Part shown: piece after piece, positions 1 through 11,157 of the stretch | How positions within the stretch are numbered: the first letter of the stretch is position 1 | How the letters are laid out: the number at the start of each line of letters is the position of its first letter | NCBI GenBank assembly: GCA_963082975.1 | Contig: OY720344.1 | Coordinates: 868,001-932,000 of the forward strand | DNA length: 64,000 bases | Direction of reading: 5' to 3' | DNA from: Labia minor | Lineage: Eukaryota; Arthropoda; Insecta; Dermaptera; Spongiphoridae | Translations under genes and position numbers: made by a program | The notes under the pieces: generated by a model | The model's database searches: none | What the model saw: the letters and a program-made list of their open reading frames with translations, nothing else | What the model was told of the DNA's origin: nothing

Positions 1-477
1 TCTTATTTACTGTGATGGTAAGACTCAACTGTATATGCCACTGTTAATATTTTAATTGGTGTGTACAACTTGTGTGTGATTCTAATTTTTTACACAAAAT
101 TTAATACAATTTAATTCATTGACCTTTTGTTTTTCCACCTTAGAAAATTAACAAATCTTTATGCATCTCATAAACAAACAAACAAAGAATACTTTAGTTT
201 AGCTAAAAGTGTAAAACTTTATTTTGGAGACAAGAGAGTAATAAAATATCAAACCCAAACCCCTCTAAATTATAAAAGTTAGGTTACTCAGTAATCACAA
301 GTACAACACTGCATGTAAGTATGTACTTTATGAAGGAATAATTGAATAATTGAATTTTGAATTATACAATTTTTAAATTTACAGATCGAGACCATCCTAT
401 GTATGTATGATACTATTTGATACTCTATTTGATTAATTAATGAAAATAATAATGATAATAATAATAATATACACTAC
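1..477. other. 3' flank of the first gene, no gene seen
   Basis: AT-rich sequence downstream of the stop codon of the minus-strand gene at 478-2873. It probably contains that gene's 3' UTR, and AATAAA-like strings occur on the minus strand. I see no reading frame or structured repeat beyond an AAT-type microsatellite near 440-475. Confidence 0.5.
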
Positions 478-2873
478 TTACTCCATTGGTTTTTTCATCA
501 ACATCATCATTTTATGTTTGTTTTGACCACTGCCCAACCCATCTACAATTCCACCCCCACCACCATTACTAGACATGGATGTTGAAGATGAAATGCTAGG
601 CATGGTCCATTTATATTCTTGGGTATTTGTTATAGGCATTTTATGGTCATTGCCACCACCACCACCACCACCACCACCTCCTCCTCCTAAAAGAAACGAT
701 GATGCAATATCACCACCATCATTCGAGATACCCTCCGAATTTAATGGATGATACGGATACGGATGCTGATGCAAAGAAGGATGTAATTCTTTTTGATCCA
801 TATCAAATTTCAATGGTTTATAATTCTAAAAATGTTATTAAAAATTTATCAAAAATCATAAATTTGTAAAATAAATAAAATAAATAAAATTCAAACTTAC
901 ATCAAATTCGTGGACTTCATATCGTTCTCCTGGTAAATGATGGTCTTGTTGAAATTTTATATGCATCTCTTTTTGTTGTTTCACAGCTTTTAAATATTTC
1001 TCATAGAGCTTAAAAATAAATTGAAAAAAAAAAATAAAAATTATTTTAATATTTTTATATTCCGTGTAAAATATTTATTCATTCTCTCCTTCTATTTATT
1101 TTTATTTTCTTATAAATTACTAATTTAATTATTTTTCGTTTGAATAGATTTTATATTATTAAGCCCTCAAAAAAGCTTCACGAATTCCATCTTTGAAGTC
1201 TTGAATCGACGCTGGGCTGTTGACGTTGACCTACCTTAACTTTGCATGTGGCCCCGAAAGGGGCAACAAGCAACAAGCAAGGTGCTGAATCACAAGAGCT
1301 CGGTGGCCAATTGTGATCACTTTCTTCTTCTAGAGATAAATAAAGGGTCCGGAAACTTTTCCCATAAAAGATCGATGGATGAGACGTAGCAGCACCACCG
1401 TCTGTCTGTTGAAAGTGAACCTTGTCCAGATCAATACCATCCAATTCTGACCATAAAAAAATCATTAATCTTCTCTCGATAGTGCAATCCAGTCTCAATT
1501 ACGTAAAAGCAAGTTCCACAATGACTTGGACTTTATTTTTTGCTACATCAATGACATACACCTACACCTGACTGAATATTGTATTGTACTAGCAAAACTC
1601 AACAACCAACCAACCAACCAACCACAACATCAACATCAACATAGATAAATGCATATTAGGAGCCAAACAAGTGCCTTTCCTTGGTTACCATAGCAATGAT
1701 GAAGGGTTATTGCCTTTAAAAGATCGAATTGAAACGATCAAAACGATAACCAATCGAAAATAGTAAAGAACGTTCAACTTTTTCCAGAGCTCATCAACTT
1801 TAATAGGCGAATAGTTCCAGATATGACGAGACCAGTAACTAACATTGTTTGACGCTAAGAAAAACGAAAATAGTTTTTCAAAGAGTACCTTCACCGTAAA
1901 CAACACAATTTTTTTCATATTTACGTATTTACGTATTTTTTGAATAGTCTGCTCAATGGTTAAATACAAATAACTTTCTAACCAGTAAAACCAATTCGAT
2001 ATTTTGACTCTCGAAATGACCGTTTGACCATTTATTGTTTGTGGTCACACTATGATCTGTATTTCCGGAGTAATTTGAATTCGAAATTGTTTAAATTGTT
2101 AAAAATGTACCATACTCGTTATTTGATTTTCTTATATTTGTATAAATTAAATTATTTGTCTTTCTGTTTTTATATAAAAAAAAAAAAAGAAATTATACCT
2201 GATCTGGATCTTCTGATGTTGAAAAATCTTTCAAAGATTTTGTGTTTAAATGACTAGAGATTGTAGGTGTAAGAGATTTGTGTGTTTCATCAATATCATC
2301 ATGATCACCATCATCACTAGAAAATGTAACAAATGGTTTTTCATTTGGATTGGAATTAAATGATAGACTATCGCTCTCATCATATGCAGTAATTTTATCT
2401 TGTGCACCATTTGATGATGATGATGATGGTGATGATAACACTTTTGAATTGCTTCCAGGTACCTAAAAAAAAAAAATCTTTAAATACTTTTGAGAATTTT
2501 TTTTTTTTTTTTTTTTTTTTGTTAATACAATATAGGTAATTAATTATAAATAAATATTTTTTTTGTTGTTGTTGTTTACATTTTTAAAATTATTTGAATG
2601 AAGTTGTTTTAAAATGTTTGGACGTAATATCGGTTGAAATGATCCTTGTGTATCAAAAACAGTCATGGTAGGTTTCCTATTAATAATGGATGATGGAGAT
2701 GCCGATGGAGATACAAGTGACTCTTTTCTTGTGGATTCTGTACTTTTTTGTAGAACTGGTGTTGTTGATGTAGTATTATTATCATCTTTCATCAATGCAT
2801 TTGCAACGACAACAACCATAATAAAAATATTATGAAATAATAATGTTAAGAATAACATTCTCCAAAAAAACAT
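478..2873 (-). CDS. secreted low-complexity protein, family not recognised
   Basis: Four exons join in phase 0: 2873-2580, 2462-2199, 1008-901 and 825-478, giving 337 residues. Each junction has GT-AG signals. The N-terminus is hydrophobic (FFWRMLFLTLLFHNIFIMVV then ANA) and looks like a cleaved signal peptide, so the product is probably secreted or luminal. The rest is low complexity: a Ser/Thr/Pro region, an acidic Ser-rich region, a charged stretch in exon 3 (LYEKYLKAVKQQKEMH) that may be helical, a His/Pro/Tyr patch and two poly-Gly runs, ending in KKPME. The start ATG directly follows TTTCAG, so a 5' UTR exon probably lies upstream. Intron 2 (about 1.2 kb) carries a mariner remnant. I do not recognise the family; the consistent frame across four exons is the main evidence that the gene is real. 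Confidence 0.7.
1155..1498 (-). pseudogene. mariner-like transposase C-terminal remnant
   Basis: The minus strand encodes a fragment resembling the DDE domain of the Tc1/mariner superfamily. It has an ELDGIDLDKVHFQQ stretch followed by HNWPPSSCDSAP, the normal context of the second and third catalytic acids. The expected DGATCH after FQQ is altered to TDGGAATS. After the motif the frame shifts, and the expected tail (PASIQDFKDGIREAF) continues in another frame to a stop near 1160. It is therefore dead. It lies in intron 2 of the secreted-protein gene. Confidence 0.75.
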
Positions 2874-4245
2874 CTGAAATTTATTAAAGAAAAAATTATA
2901 TAAACTAGATTATAATAATAATAATAATAAAAAGAAGAAGAAGAAGAAGAAGAAGAAGAAGAAGAATGAGTTATTTATATAAAAAAAGTTTTTGTTTTTT
3001 TATTTCCTATTATAGTTGAACGCGGATTAAAATTTTTCCGGGGCTACCAGCTTGAGTTTTCTATTTCAGTTTCAGTTCAGGCAAATTTTGAGTTACAAGT
3101 TGGCCGGATTTTTTTACCCATAACGCTGTCTACGCTTTACTTGTCTTAGAATAGGACGCTATGCTTGGGTGGACGAAGCGTTGTTTACTTAATGGTTAAT
3201 GTTGGTGGTGAAATACAAAATACGGACGCTATGCTTCTGTCCACATAAAAGAGATTACAGAGGAGTTTAGTTTTATACACATACAAATTCCTGAGAGAAG
3301 AGAATAAATCTTTTATCTGTTCTACCGAGACAAAGCAGGTCGAAGGGAGTAATCTTCTATCCGACATTACACTATCCTATATAAAATTCATATAAAATTC
3401 GATGAAAAAACAATTATTTTAATATTTTATGCCTGTACATAAATGTACATACAAACGTTATTAGAGGGACATTAATAATTAATATTGTTTATTATTAAAT
3501 ACAATGTTGGTTTGTTTTTTATTTTCATAGTAATATTTTAGGGGGCACAATGAATTAATTGTATTTACATTACTTTTTATGGGAAAATTTTGTTTCGTTT
3601 TACGAGCATTTCAGGTTACGATCTCAATACCGAAACGGATTAAACTCGTGACCTGAAGTTCCCCTTTCTCTCTCTCTCTCTCTCTCTCGATATATATATA
3701 TATATATATATATAATATTTTTGATTAAGAGCAGATATCTCTTAATAAATATTTTTAAATCTTTTACTTGTCTAAAGTAATCAGTAAAAGTTTGTTTTTT
3801 TTTTATGGCTTTTTGATGAATCGTGCATCCATATACAGAACATGCCACATGATAATTATTTTTAAAAACTAAAATAAAATAACAACCATTTATAACCTGT
3901 CTATAACTTAAACCCAGATGTAAACCTAACCTCGTCTTAGTTAGAATCTAATAAAAAATAATTTAATATTCAATACAAATTAAATTATTAAAAACTATTT
4001 ATAATTATTAAATACGTATATTAACTCTAAACTATAAAATAAATGAAGCAATAACTAAGAAAAACGTTCAAACATACGAGAAAATTGAAGAAAAAAAAAA
4101 TGTATTATGTCTTATGGAAAATTCAATGTTTTGGTACATCCAAAATGGACGACAAGAATTTCTTCCTATTTTTTTTTTTTTTTGTGCCACCTCCCACCAT
4201 AAAAACAAAACGGAATTGTACCTGCATATCTTCATGGTATAACCA

Positions 4246-4285
<40 letters not shown>

Positions 4286-4590
4286 CGCTCGCTCGCTCGC
4301 GCTTTCTCCTGTATTCAACTTAATATAATTTTATTTAATTTAATTATCAATAATTTATGTTTTATAATAAATCTATTTCTTAAAGAACTAATCAATCGTT
4401 TTCTCCATCAATTGGTTATGGGCCCAGATGTAATCAACGCAGACTTTTTTCATTTCAAGTTCCATGTGACATTGTAAATTCAATTTAAAAAAAAACGATA
4501 AGGGATTTTTATATTTATTTAAATAAATGATGTAAATAAAATTAAAATAAATAAATACATTTACACAGAGTCAAATGAACGGTTTATTAA
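2874..4590. other. intergenic: microsatellites and unexplained sequence
   Basis: Upstream side of the minus-strand gene. It holds an AAG/AAT microsatellite (about 2910-2966), a slightly GC-richer stretch at 3010-3370 in which the 13-mer GGACGCTATGCTT occurs twice, a CT tract followed by a TA tract (3663-3712), and a CT then CTCG tract (4247-4302). The GC-richer stretch could contain the promoter and 5' UTR of the gene at 478-2873, but I see no defining signal. Short reading frames here look random. Confidence 0.4.
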
Positions 4591-4599
4591 ATAAATTAT

Positions 4600-5330
4600 T
4601 TAAGGCCTTAATGATCACGTGGTCATTTGCGACTGGTGAAATCACACATGAAATACCGAAACCTCAAGGCACAGTTACTACCAAAGAAGCTGTCGACAGG
4701 AGATAGAAAGGCAAAATCCGATCTCATATTATCAATAAGCCCTACGGAACTCAAACATGTTCGCAATTGTATGGGACAAATATAAAATCCATCTATGCTT
4801 CCAAAGGGCCAGCTTGTAAAGCAACCTTACTGAAAGAATTATTAAAATTAAAAATGAATGAAGGTGATGACGTCAGAGAACATTTATCGAAATTCATAGA
4901 TAACGTTGACAAACTCCGGGACATGGAAGTTGACATCAACGGCGAATTATTAACTATTATGTTATTACGAGTATATAGCCTTTCGGATACCTTCGACAAC
5001 TTCCGATGTGCGAGATCCCAAATGTGGTTAAAAGAAAAAAAAAGGATTAACAGAGAGGAAAACTTGTAAAAGAGATGGTGGCAAGAAGTCTCGACCGATG
5101 AAACTGAAAGGAGTAACAGAATTGGAGCGATAGCTATAACAACCACTGCGTCAGCGTTTAGTTACTAATAGAAAATGGTAAAATAATTTATGTGGCATCA
5201 ATATAATGCCAATTGTCAAAAAGAATAGAGGGATCACAAAGAAAGGAAGACAATGCTAAAAGAAAAAATAATAATTTTAGCAATGGATGGATGCAAATGT
5301 GAAATCACAAATGTGTGGAAAAGAAAAAAA
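4600..5330 (+). pseudogene. Ty1/copia-type gag fragment, decayed
   Basis: Reading across frames, the plus strand gives a degraded copia-type gag (UBN2-like) sequence: WSFATGE near 4627, SISPTELKHV near 4733, then a longer intact stretch at 4767-5020 containing IYASKGPACKATLLKELL, MNEGDDVREHLSKF and LLTIMLLRVYS. The expected order of this family is kept, but frameshifts and stops interrupt it. Sequence to about 5330 may be the decayed zinc-knuckle region. I found no LTRs or pol domain. Solo gag fragment of an LTR retrotransposon. Confidence 0.75.
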
Positions 5331-7227
5331 GAATAACAGAAGGAAATTAGTTCCTGGCTGATTTGAAACGTTAAAAATGAAGAACCGATTTATGCAACTG
5401 AAAGGGACACAAAAAGACCCCACAATATTGTTGAATATATAAGGAAAGGAAATATACCAAAAGAATGGACACTAACCGAGTTTACTTCGAGTTCTCATAA
5501 AATATAATATTCTTTAATCTTTGTCCAATTCATTTTGATATTTTATTTTCATTAATTTATTGGATAATTTTATATATAATTTAAATTATCTAATTTTTTC
5601 TAAAAGTTTTCATTTTGTAATTAAATTAATAAAATATTTAGTACATATTTACATATTTTATATTATTCTTATTTTATATGAATTTATTCTTAGGGTATAG
5701 ATTTTATGTCTAATAAAAAAAAAAAAAAATTTTATATCAAGTCAAAAATATTTTTAATACATTCATTAAAATGACTAAATTAAATTATCTTTGTTTTCGT
5801 TTTTAGTTTCATTACTTAATTATTACTACTAAATTTTAAGTAAACAATACCTTCACTTTCTATCGTCGGTGGGTAAAAATGTTTCATAGATTATATAAAA
5901 TCGAAAATATAATTTTTTAGATAAATGAAATATATATATATATATATGTATATATAAAGTTGTTGTTTTTGTCTTTTTAAAATTGGTTTTTTATTTTTAT
6001 ACGCTTTTTACTTCACTTTTCAAAATTTGTAATTGATTTTAACCCAGTTCTAGTCTAGTTGGGCGATTTCGCTAAAATTTAAAACGTATATTGAAAGTCA
6101 ATGACACTGCAATAATCAAAAAGAAACATTTTGAATTTTTGAAAAATACGAATTTTTAAAATTTGTGAATTAAAATAAAAAAATAATAAAAATAAAAAAT
6201 TTATATTAAACAAAATTTAATTAAGTTTCAATAATAAATTCATTTTAATAAAATTAAAACTATTTAAATATTTCAAATGATTAATAATGAATAATATTAT
6301 ATAAACATTTAATTTTTTATAATAATAAATATTTTTATATAAAACTTATTAGTTATGTATAATAAAAATAATAATAAAAAAATATAAAAAACTAAAAACT
6401 TGAAAATAAATCAATAAAAAAACTTTTTAATATTGTACACGCTTTTTTAAACAAAAATGCCATAAAAAATAGAAAATAAAATATTAAATTAAATGTTGAA
6501 TCAAACTTTTTTGTTGGGCATATGGAAAGAAAAATATTCAAGGTTTAATTAATATTTTATTTTCTATTTTTAGGGCATTTTTGTATAAAAAAGCGTGTAT
6601 ATTAAAAAGTTTTTTTTTTTTTTTAAATCCAAATAATTATATTCTACAAAATAAAATAAAGAATATATATATTTGATGCCTTGTGTTTATATTGAAAACA
6701 ATTAATAAATTTGAAATTTTGCAAATAAATTAAAAAAAATAATTTAAACAAATTTTATAAATTAAACATAAATAAATAAATTTTATAAAAGTAACTATAT
6801 TTTATTTTTTATGTTGTTATGTTTATTAAAATCAGAAAAATGAGTTTAATTATATTATAAAATTTGCATATTTTATTTTTAATATGAAAATATAGATATT
6901 ATTCGAAAATATTTAGAATAACATTTGTTAGATTTATTGAAAAATTTATAAAAAATAAAAAAAGAAATAGGAAGAAATTCTTGTCGTCCATTTTGTCGAC
7001 AATTTTCGTATAAGTTTCTTCTAATCTTGTTAGGAGAATATTGGACAACATTTAAATTACAATGATGATTATTATTCGACTCCGATAAGCTTTCTATCTA
7101 AGAAATACATTTTTTTTTGTGTGTGAATTTGTACCAATTCTTATTCAAGTTTCAGATATTAATTAAATTTTCCTTTATCTAAATCCAGCCCCAATGGGAC
7201 AAATGCCTCCTGATTTAAAAATCAATA
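5331..7227. other. intergenic AT-rich stretch with a foldback element
   Basis: Very AT-rich with no credible reading frame. The only structured item I see is the long-armed inverted repeat at 6420-6612, listed separately. A TA tract lies at 5931-5956. Confidence 0.5.
6420..6612. repeat. foldback MITE-like element with ~62-bp arms
   Basis: The left arm 6420-6485 and right arm 6551-6612 are near-perfect reverse complements. Both carry AACTTTTTAATAT, then ACACGCTTTTTTA, ACAAAAATGCC and TAGAAAATAAAATATT in the same order, with only small gaps. The spacer is about 65 bp. Arms this long around a tiny core suggest a non-autonomous foldback DNA element. AT-rich flanks prevent a target-duplication call. 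Confidence 0.7.
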
Positions 7228-7816
7228 ATTACTATCTCGTCAGAAAATTTTCAATGTCGAGATTTTGATGTTTTTATACGTTTTGAAGGTTCCGGAGTCA
7301 TTTACACTAATAATAAGGTTGAGAAAAATTACTGTGTATGTATGTATGTATGTATGTATGTGTGTGTGTAGACAAGATTACGCAAAAACGGTTTGAGCTA
7401 GAATCATGAAATTTAGTACACGAGCATTATTCAAAATTCGTAGTTTTCTGTCAACTTTTGAGAAATGTACCTCATTAGGAAGAGGACCATTCATTACCTA
7501 CCAAATTTACATTTTTTTCTTCTTCTAAAGTGACCGTAAAAATAAAGATATATGTTTGATAATTTTTCACATGATTAAAAATGATATAAAACTGCTATAT
7601 ATTATTTATTTTAGCTTGATTGAATCGATGAAAGTACCCGAATTAATTTTTTAACACGTTGACTAGCAATCACGCGCCAGCACGTGGCGTGATGCCAAAA
7701 ACAAAGAGTCAAACACGCGCTGGTTTAATAAATATTATTAATTAAATTTAATTTAAATATAATATATGTTATTTAATCCAATTCAAATTTGCGAGTCAGT
7801 CGAGTGGAGACACTTC
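7228..7816 (-). repeat. composite dispersed repeat, longest copy
   Basis: On the minus strand this starts with a GAGTGTCTCCACTCG-like block (7816-7801). An AT core follows, then AAACCAGCGCGT (about 7712-7725), an internal block of about 330 bp, CTTGTCTAC plus a CA/CATA microsatellite (7330-7374), a block with TTTTTCTCAACCTT and CAAAACGTATAAAAACAT, and an end at GACGAGATAGT (about 7231). Two shorter plus-strand copies lie in NCAPG introns (17036-17189 and 18401-18675). No coding capacity is visible, so it is probably a non-autonomous element. Confidence 0.65.
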
Positions 7817-8501
7817 AAGCTTATTTTTCTAAATTCGATGGCAGTTTCCGGGCCTTATTTCGTCCTTATAGAGAAAAAAGAAGAAAAAAACATATTTTAA
7901 TATAGACATCGGATTTTCAAACAACCAATGTTTCAATCAAGATTTTCCTTTGATCGAAATATTTGATGAAAAGATCCAAGATAATTATCAAGAATATCCA
8001 TCCGCGATGTCAATAGGTGGTGTAATATATTGAATATATATTTACAAATATTCTTCATTATATTACAATTTCCATTAATGATAAAACTAAAATCAATAAA
8101 TACAAATTAAGAATAGAATTTAATTTTGGTTCGCGAATGCAAACTCGTATTTTAACTAAAAATAATTTTGAATGTTATATCCCACAATTCTAAAGTTATA
8201 TACCATATACTTATGCAATGAGAAAGGGATTTTTCATTTGGAATTATGGTAGATGTTAATGTTAATGACATGTGTTAAGTAAAGAATGTGTATCTCTTTT
8301 CTGCTAAAATCTTAATGATTAAAGCAAAGCCGAAAGAATGAAAAAATGAGCAATCAAACTAAAATTCTAACCAAAATTTTAATTTAATCTTATTTTATTA
8401 GTTTAATTGATTTGCAAAAATAACAAAACAATATAATGCTATGTGATAGAAAAAAAAAAATTATAATATAGATAGAGATTTGAAATCAGTTTAAAACTAT
8501 A

Positions 8502-8677
8502 GTTTAGAACAGTGATTCCCAAACTGTGAGCCGCGACTCAACTGTTTTTTTGGACCAAGCTTTTGAACATTTCGTACTTTTTTTCAAAATTTTTTCTGGA
8601 CTAGAGGAGCCGCGGAAAAAATCTGATGTATTATGGGAGCCGTATACCGAAAAAGATTGGCAACATCTGGTTTAGAA
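8502..8677. mobile_element. hAT-like MITE with perfect 8-bp target duplication
   Basis: The element 8510-8669 (160 bp) is flanked by identical 8-bp copies of GTTTAGAA (8502-8509 and 8670-8677). It begins CAGTGATTCCCAAACTGTG and ends in the approximate reverse complement of that sequence, finishing CAACATCTG. The 8-bp duplication and the CAGTG-type ends fit the hAT superfamily. It is too short to encode anything. A related partial end lies at 23131-23172. Confidence 0.8.
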
Positions 8678-8679
8678 CA

Positions 8680-9173
8680 TATTTTAAATCAATCACACAT
8701 ACTATAATGAAAAAACAAACAAACAAGTTTTTAACACATTTTTATAATTTAGTAAAAATTTTAATATTCAAATAATATATAATCTTATTTTCATACCTTT
8801 AATTAAATGAATATTTTGTTGTTATTGTTGTTGTTGTTGTTAGTGGTGGTGGTGGTTGTGATCGGTTGGGAATCTAATCTTCTGATGTTCAATTAATCTC
8901 TCTGCTGTTGTATATATAACTTGTGTCGCGTTTGTTTTTTATTCTCTCTTTCTCTCTGTCACTTTTATTTTATTTTATTATTATTTTTTTTTTTTTTTTT
9001 TTTTGGTCATTAAAATTGTCAACCGTGTGTGACGTTTATGCACACATATATATATATATATATATATTTACACGCATTCATTAAGTCATTCATTGAACTA
9101 CCCCCTTTCACTATATACTTACTATATATATATAAAAGAAAGTGTCATCTTTTTCTATTCATTAAATGCATTC

Positions 9174-9212
<39 letters not shown>

Positions 9213-10390
9213 TCATTTGACTTAAACAAAACATTTGTTTCTAAATTTCTTTTGTTATTCATTTTATATATCTATTAGTATTATTTATTATGCATCTTAG
9301 ATGTTATTATTATTATTAGAAATTGTTCAAAAGTTATTCTATTGTAATTGTCGTTTTTGAATGAATATATATAATATGATGAGTATTGTCTGTGATAATA
9401 TGCTTATGATAAATATAGGATATAGGTACACATTCGTCGTATATATAAAATTTATTCTACTTACATACCAAATAAAGTTTATATAATCTGTTTCGATTAC
9501 GTTAAAATTGTTATATTAATATTAATAATAATAATAATAATAATATTAATAAATAAATAGATTCTTATAAGATAATATATAATAATAATAAAGAGGATGG
9601 AGAAGAGTGAATCATACAATTTTTTTTATTAATCCAAAAGAAAAGAGAAAATTTCTTCAAGAGAATTTGAATATTCTTATATATTTATCTTTATTAGATT
9701 TAATAATGATTTAGTAGCCGGTAAATCAAATGATCACATGACTTTTATAGTATTGTTCAATTTTATATAACCAAATTCATGTTTGTATTTAAATTAACAC
9801 CATACGGAACAACACAAAAGAGGAGACATAACTAAAAATCAGAATAAATTGCTAATCGATCATAACCACGTATGTGAGTTATGGTTATCTAGTTAAAAGC
9901 AATTTAACATTTATTTTATTTTTCAAATCCTCTGTACTACATTACTCTCAATAAAAAAATCATTTTTTCTCAAGCCATGATGATGTTTTAGCAAGCTTGA
10001 AACGGGAATAAACACAAATCTCCTTCTAACATAGAGTTAAACAATTTGAATGCAATAAATGACAAAAATAAATAAATAAAAAAAAAGAATAAAAAACAAA
10101 TGGAAGTAGAACTCCATTTTTAAAAAGGAATATATATATATATAAAGTTACATTTCTATTAGATATGGAATTGATTTATCTAAATGTATTTTTACCGACC
10201 AACAATAGTAAGGGAGTAAGGGTAAGGGAGGTATTGTTTATATAATTATTATTATTTTAAAGATTTTAGTTCAGCACCAAACACTTATCTAATACATAAA
10301 TGATTTATTTTTAATATAATAATATTTTAAAATATAATAACAATTGAAATTAAATGTTTAAGTAGTGATCTCTAAAATAATTTTATATTA
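8680..10390. other. intergenic upstream of NCAPG: simple repeats
   Basis: Simple-sequence DNA: GTT/GGT repeats near 8820-8860, T-rich runs, TA tracts at 9045-9068 and 9180-9207, and AAT repeats near 9520-9590. A 50-bp segment at 10188-10238 (TTTTTACCGACCAACAATAG and on) recurs at 12649-12688 inside NCAPG intron 3, so it is part of a dispersed repeat. No gene is seen. Confidence 0.5.
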
Positions 10391-10395
10391 AATTA

Positions 10396-10441
10396 ACGCG
10401 CGGAAAAAAATATGACGTTGACGTTTACATTCCCGCCAAAA
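10396..10441 (+). promoter_or_regulatory. possible E2F-type sites upstream of NCAPG
   Basis: Two short GC-rich motifs stand out in AT-rich DNA about 95-135 bp before the NCAPG start codon: GCGCGGAAAA (10398-10407, reverse complement TTTTCCGCGC) and ATTCCCGCCAAAA (10429-10441). Both resemble E2F/DP sites (TTTSSCGC). Condensin genes are cell-cycle regulated, which makes the match plausible but does not prove it. Two tiny upstream reading frames start at about 10440 and 10471. Confidence 0.4.
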
Positions 10442-10531
10442 TGTCAAAGAATATTAATTTAATTTAATTTTATGGCTTCAATATTTTAGATTAATTCTTA
10501 TACATATTTAAATAATCATATTAATACAAAA

Positions 10532-11123
10532 ATGAAAAGGAATATCAAACCATCAGGAGAAAATCATTCACTAAATACAGAACAATTATTAACCATTTCA
10601 TCAATATTTAAAAGTGCTTCCAATGCATCTAGATCTAATGATTATTTATCTACGAAAATCGTAGAAATATTTTCTACTCAGGTATGTTTTATCAAAAATT
10701 TTATATTTTTTTTAAACCAATTTTAGAACCCTTTGAATATGAATATTTAATCCAATTCAATTACAAACATATAGAATACGGTGATTCATATAATTAATTA
10801 TAAATTACACTTGTATTTATCAATTATATATTTTTACAGAACAATCTAAAACACTTTATTAAAGAATTTCAATCTTGTCTTCAACATATATTACTCTCAA
10901 CTTTAAATGATAGTAAAATAAATAATCTATTAGAATTTGTTACATTATGTTCCATGAAAATAAACAAATATGACTTATTAAATTGTTCTCAACAAACTTT
11001 TAAGGAAGACGAAGAAGAAAAAGTTGTAGGAAATTTTTTAATACATATATTTGATTATTTAATTTCAGTAAGTAAGTTAAATTTCTATTAAAATAATAAA
11101 TAATAAAAAAAAATCTTTTAAAA

Positions 11124-11157
<34 letters not shown>

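Noticed and set aside
9029..9278. Short reading frames rich in Ile-Tyr
   Set aside because: They are translations of TA microsatellites with no splice or homology support. The same applies near 39385-39663, 46354-46551 and 30271-30528.
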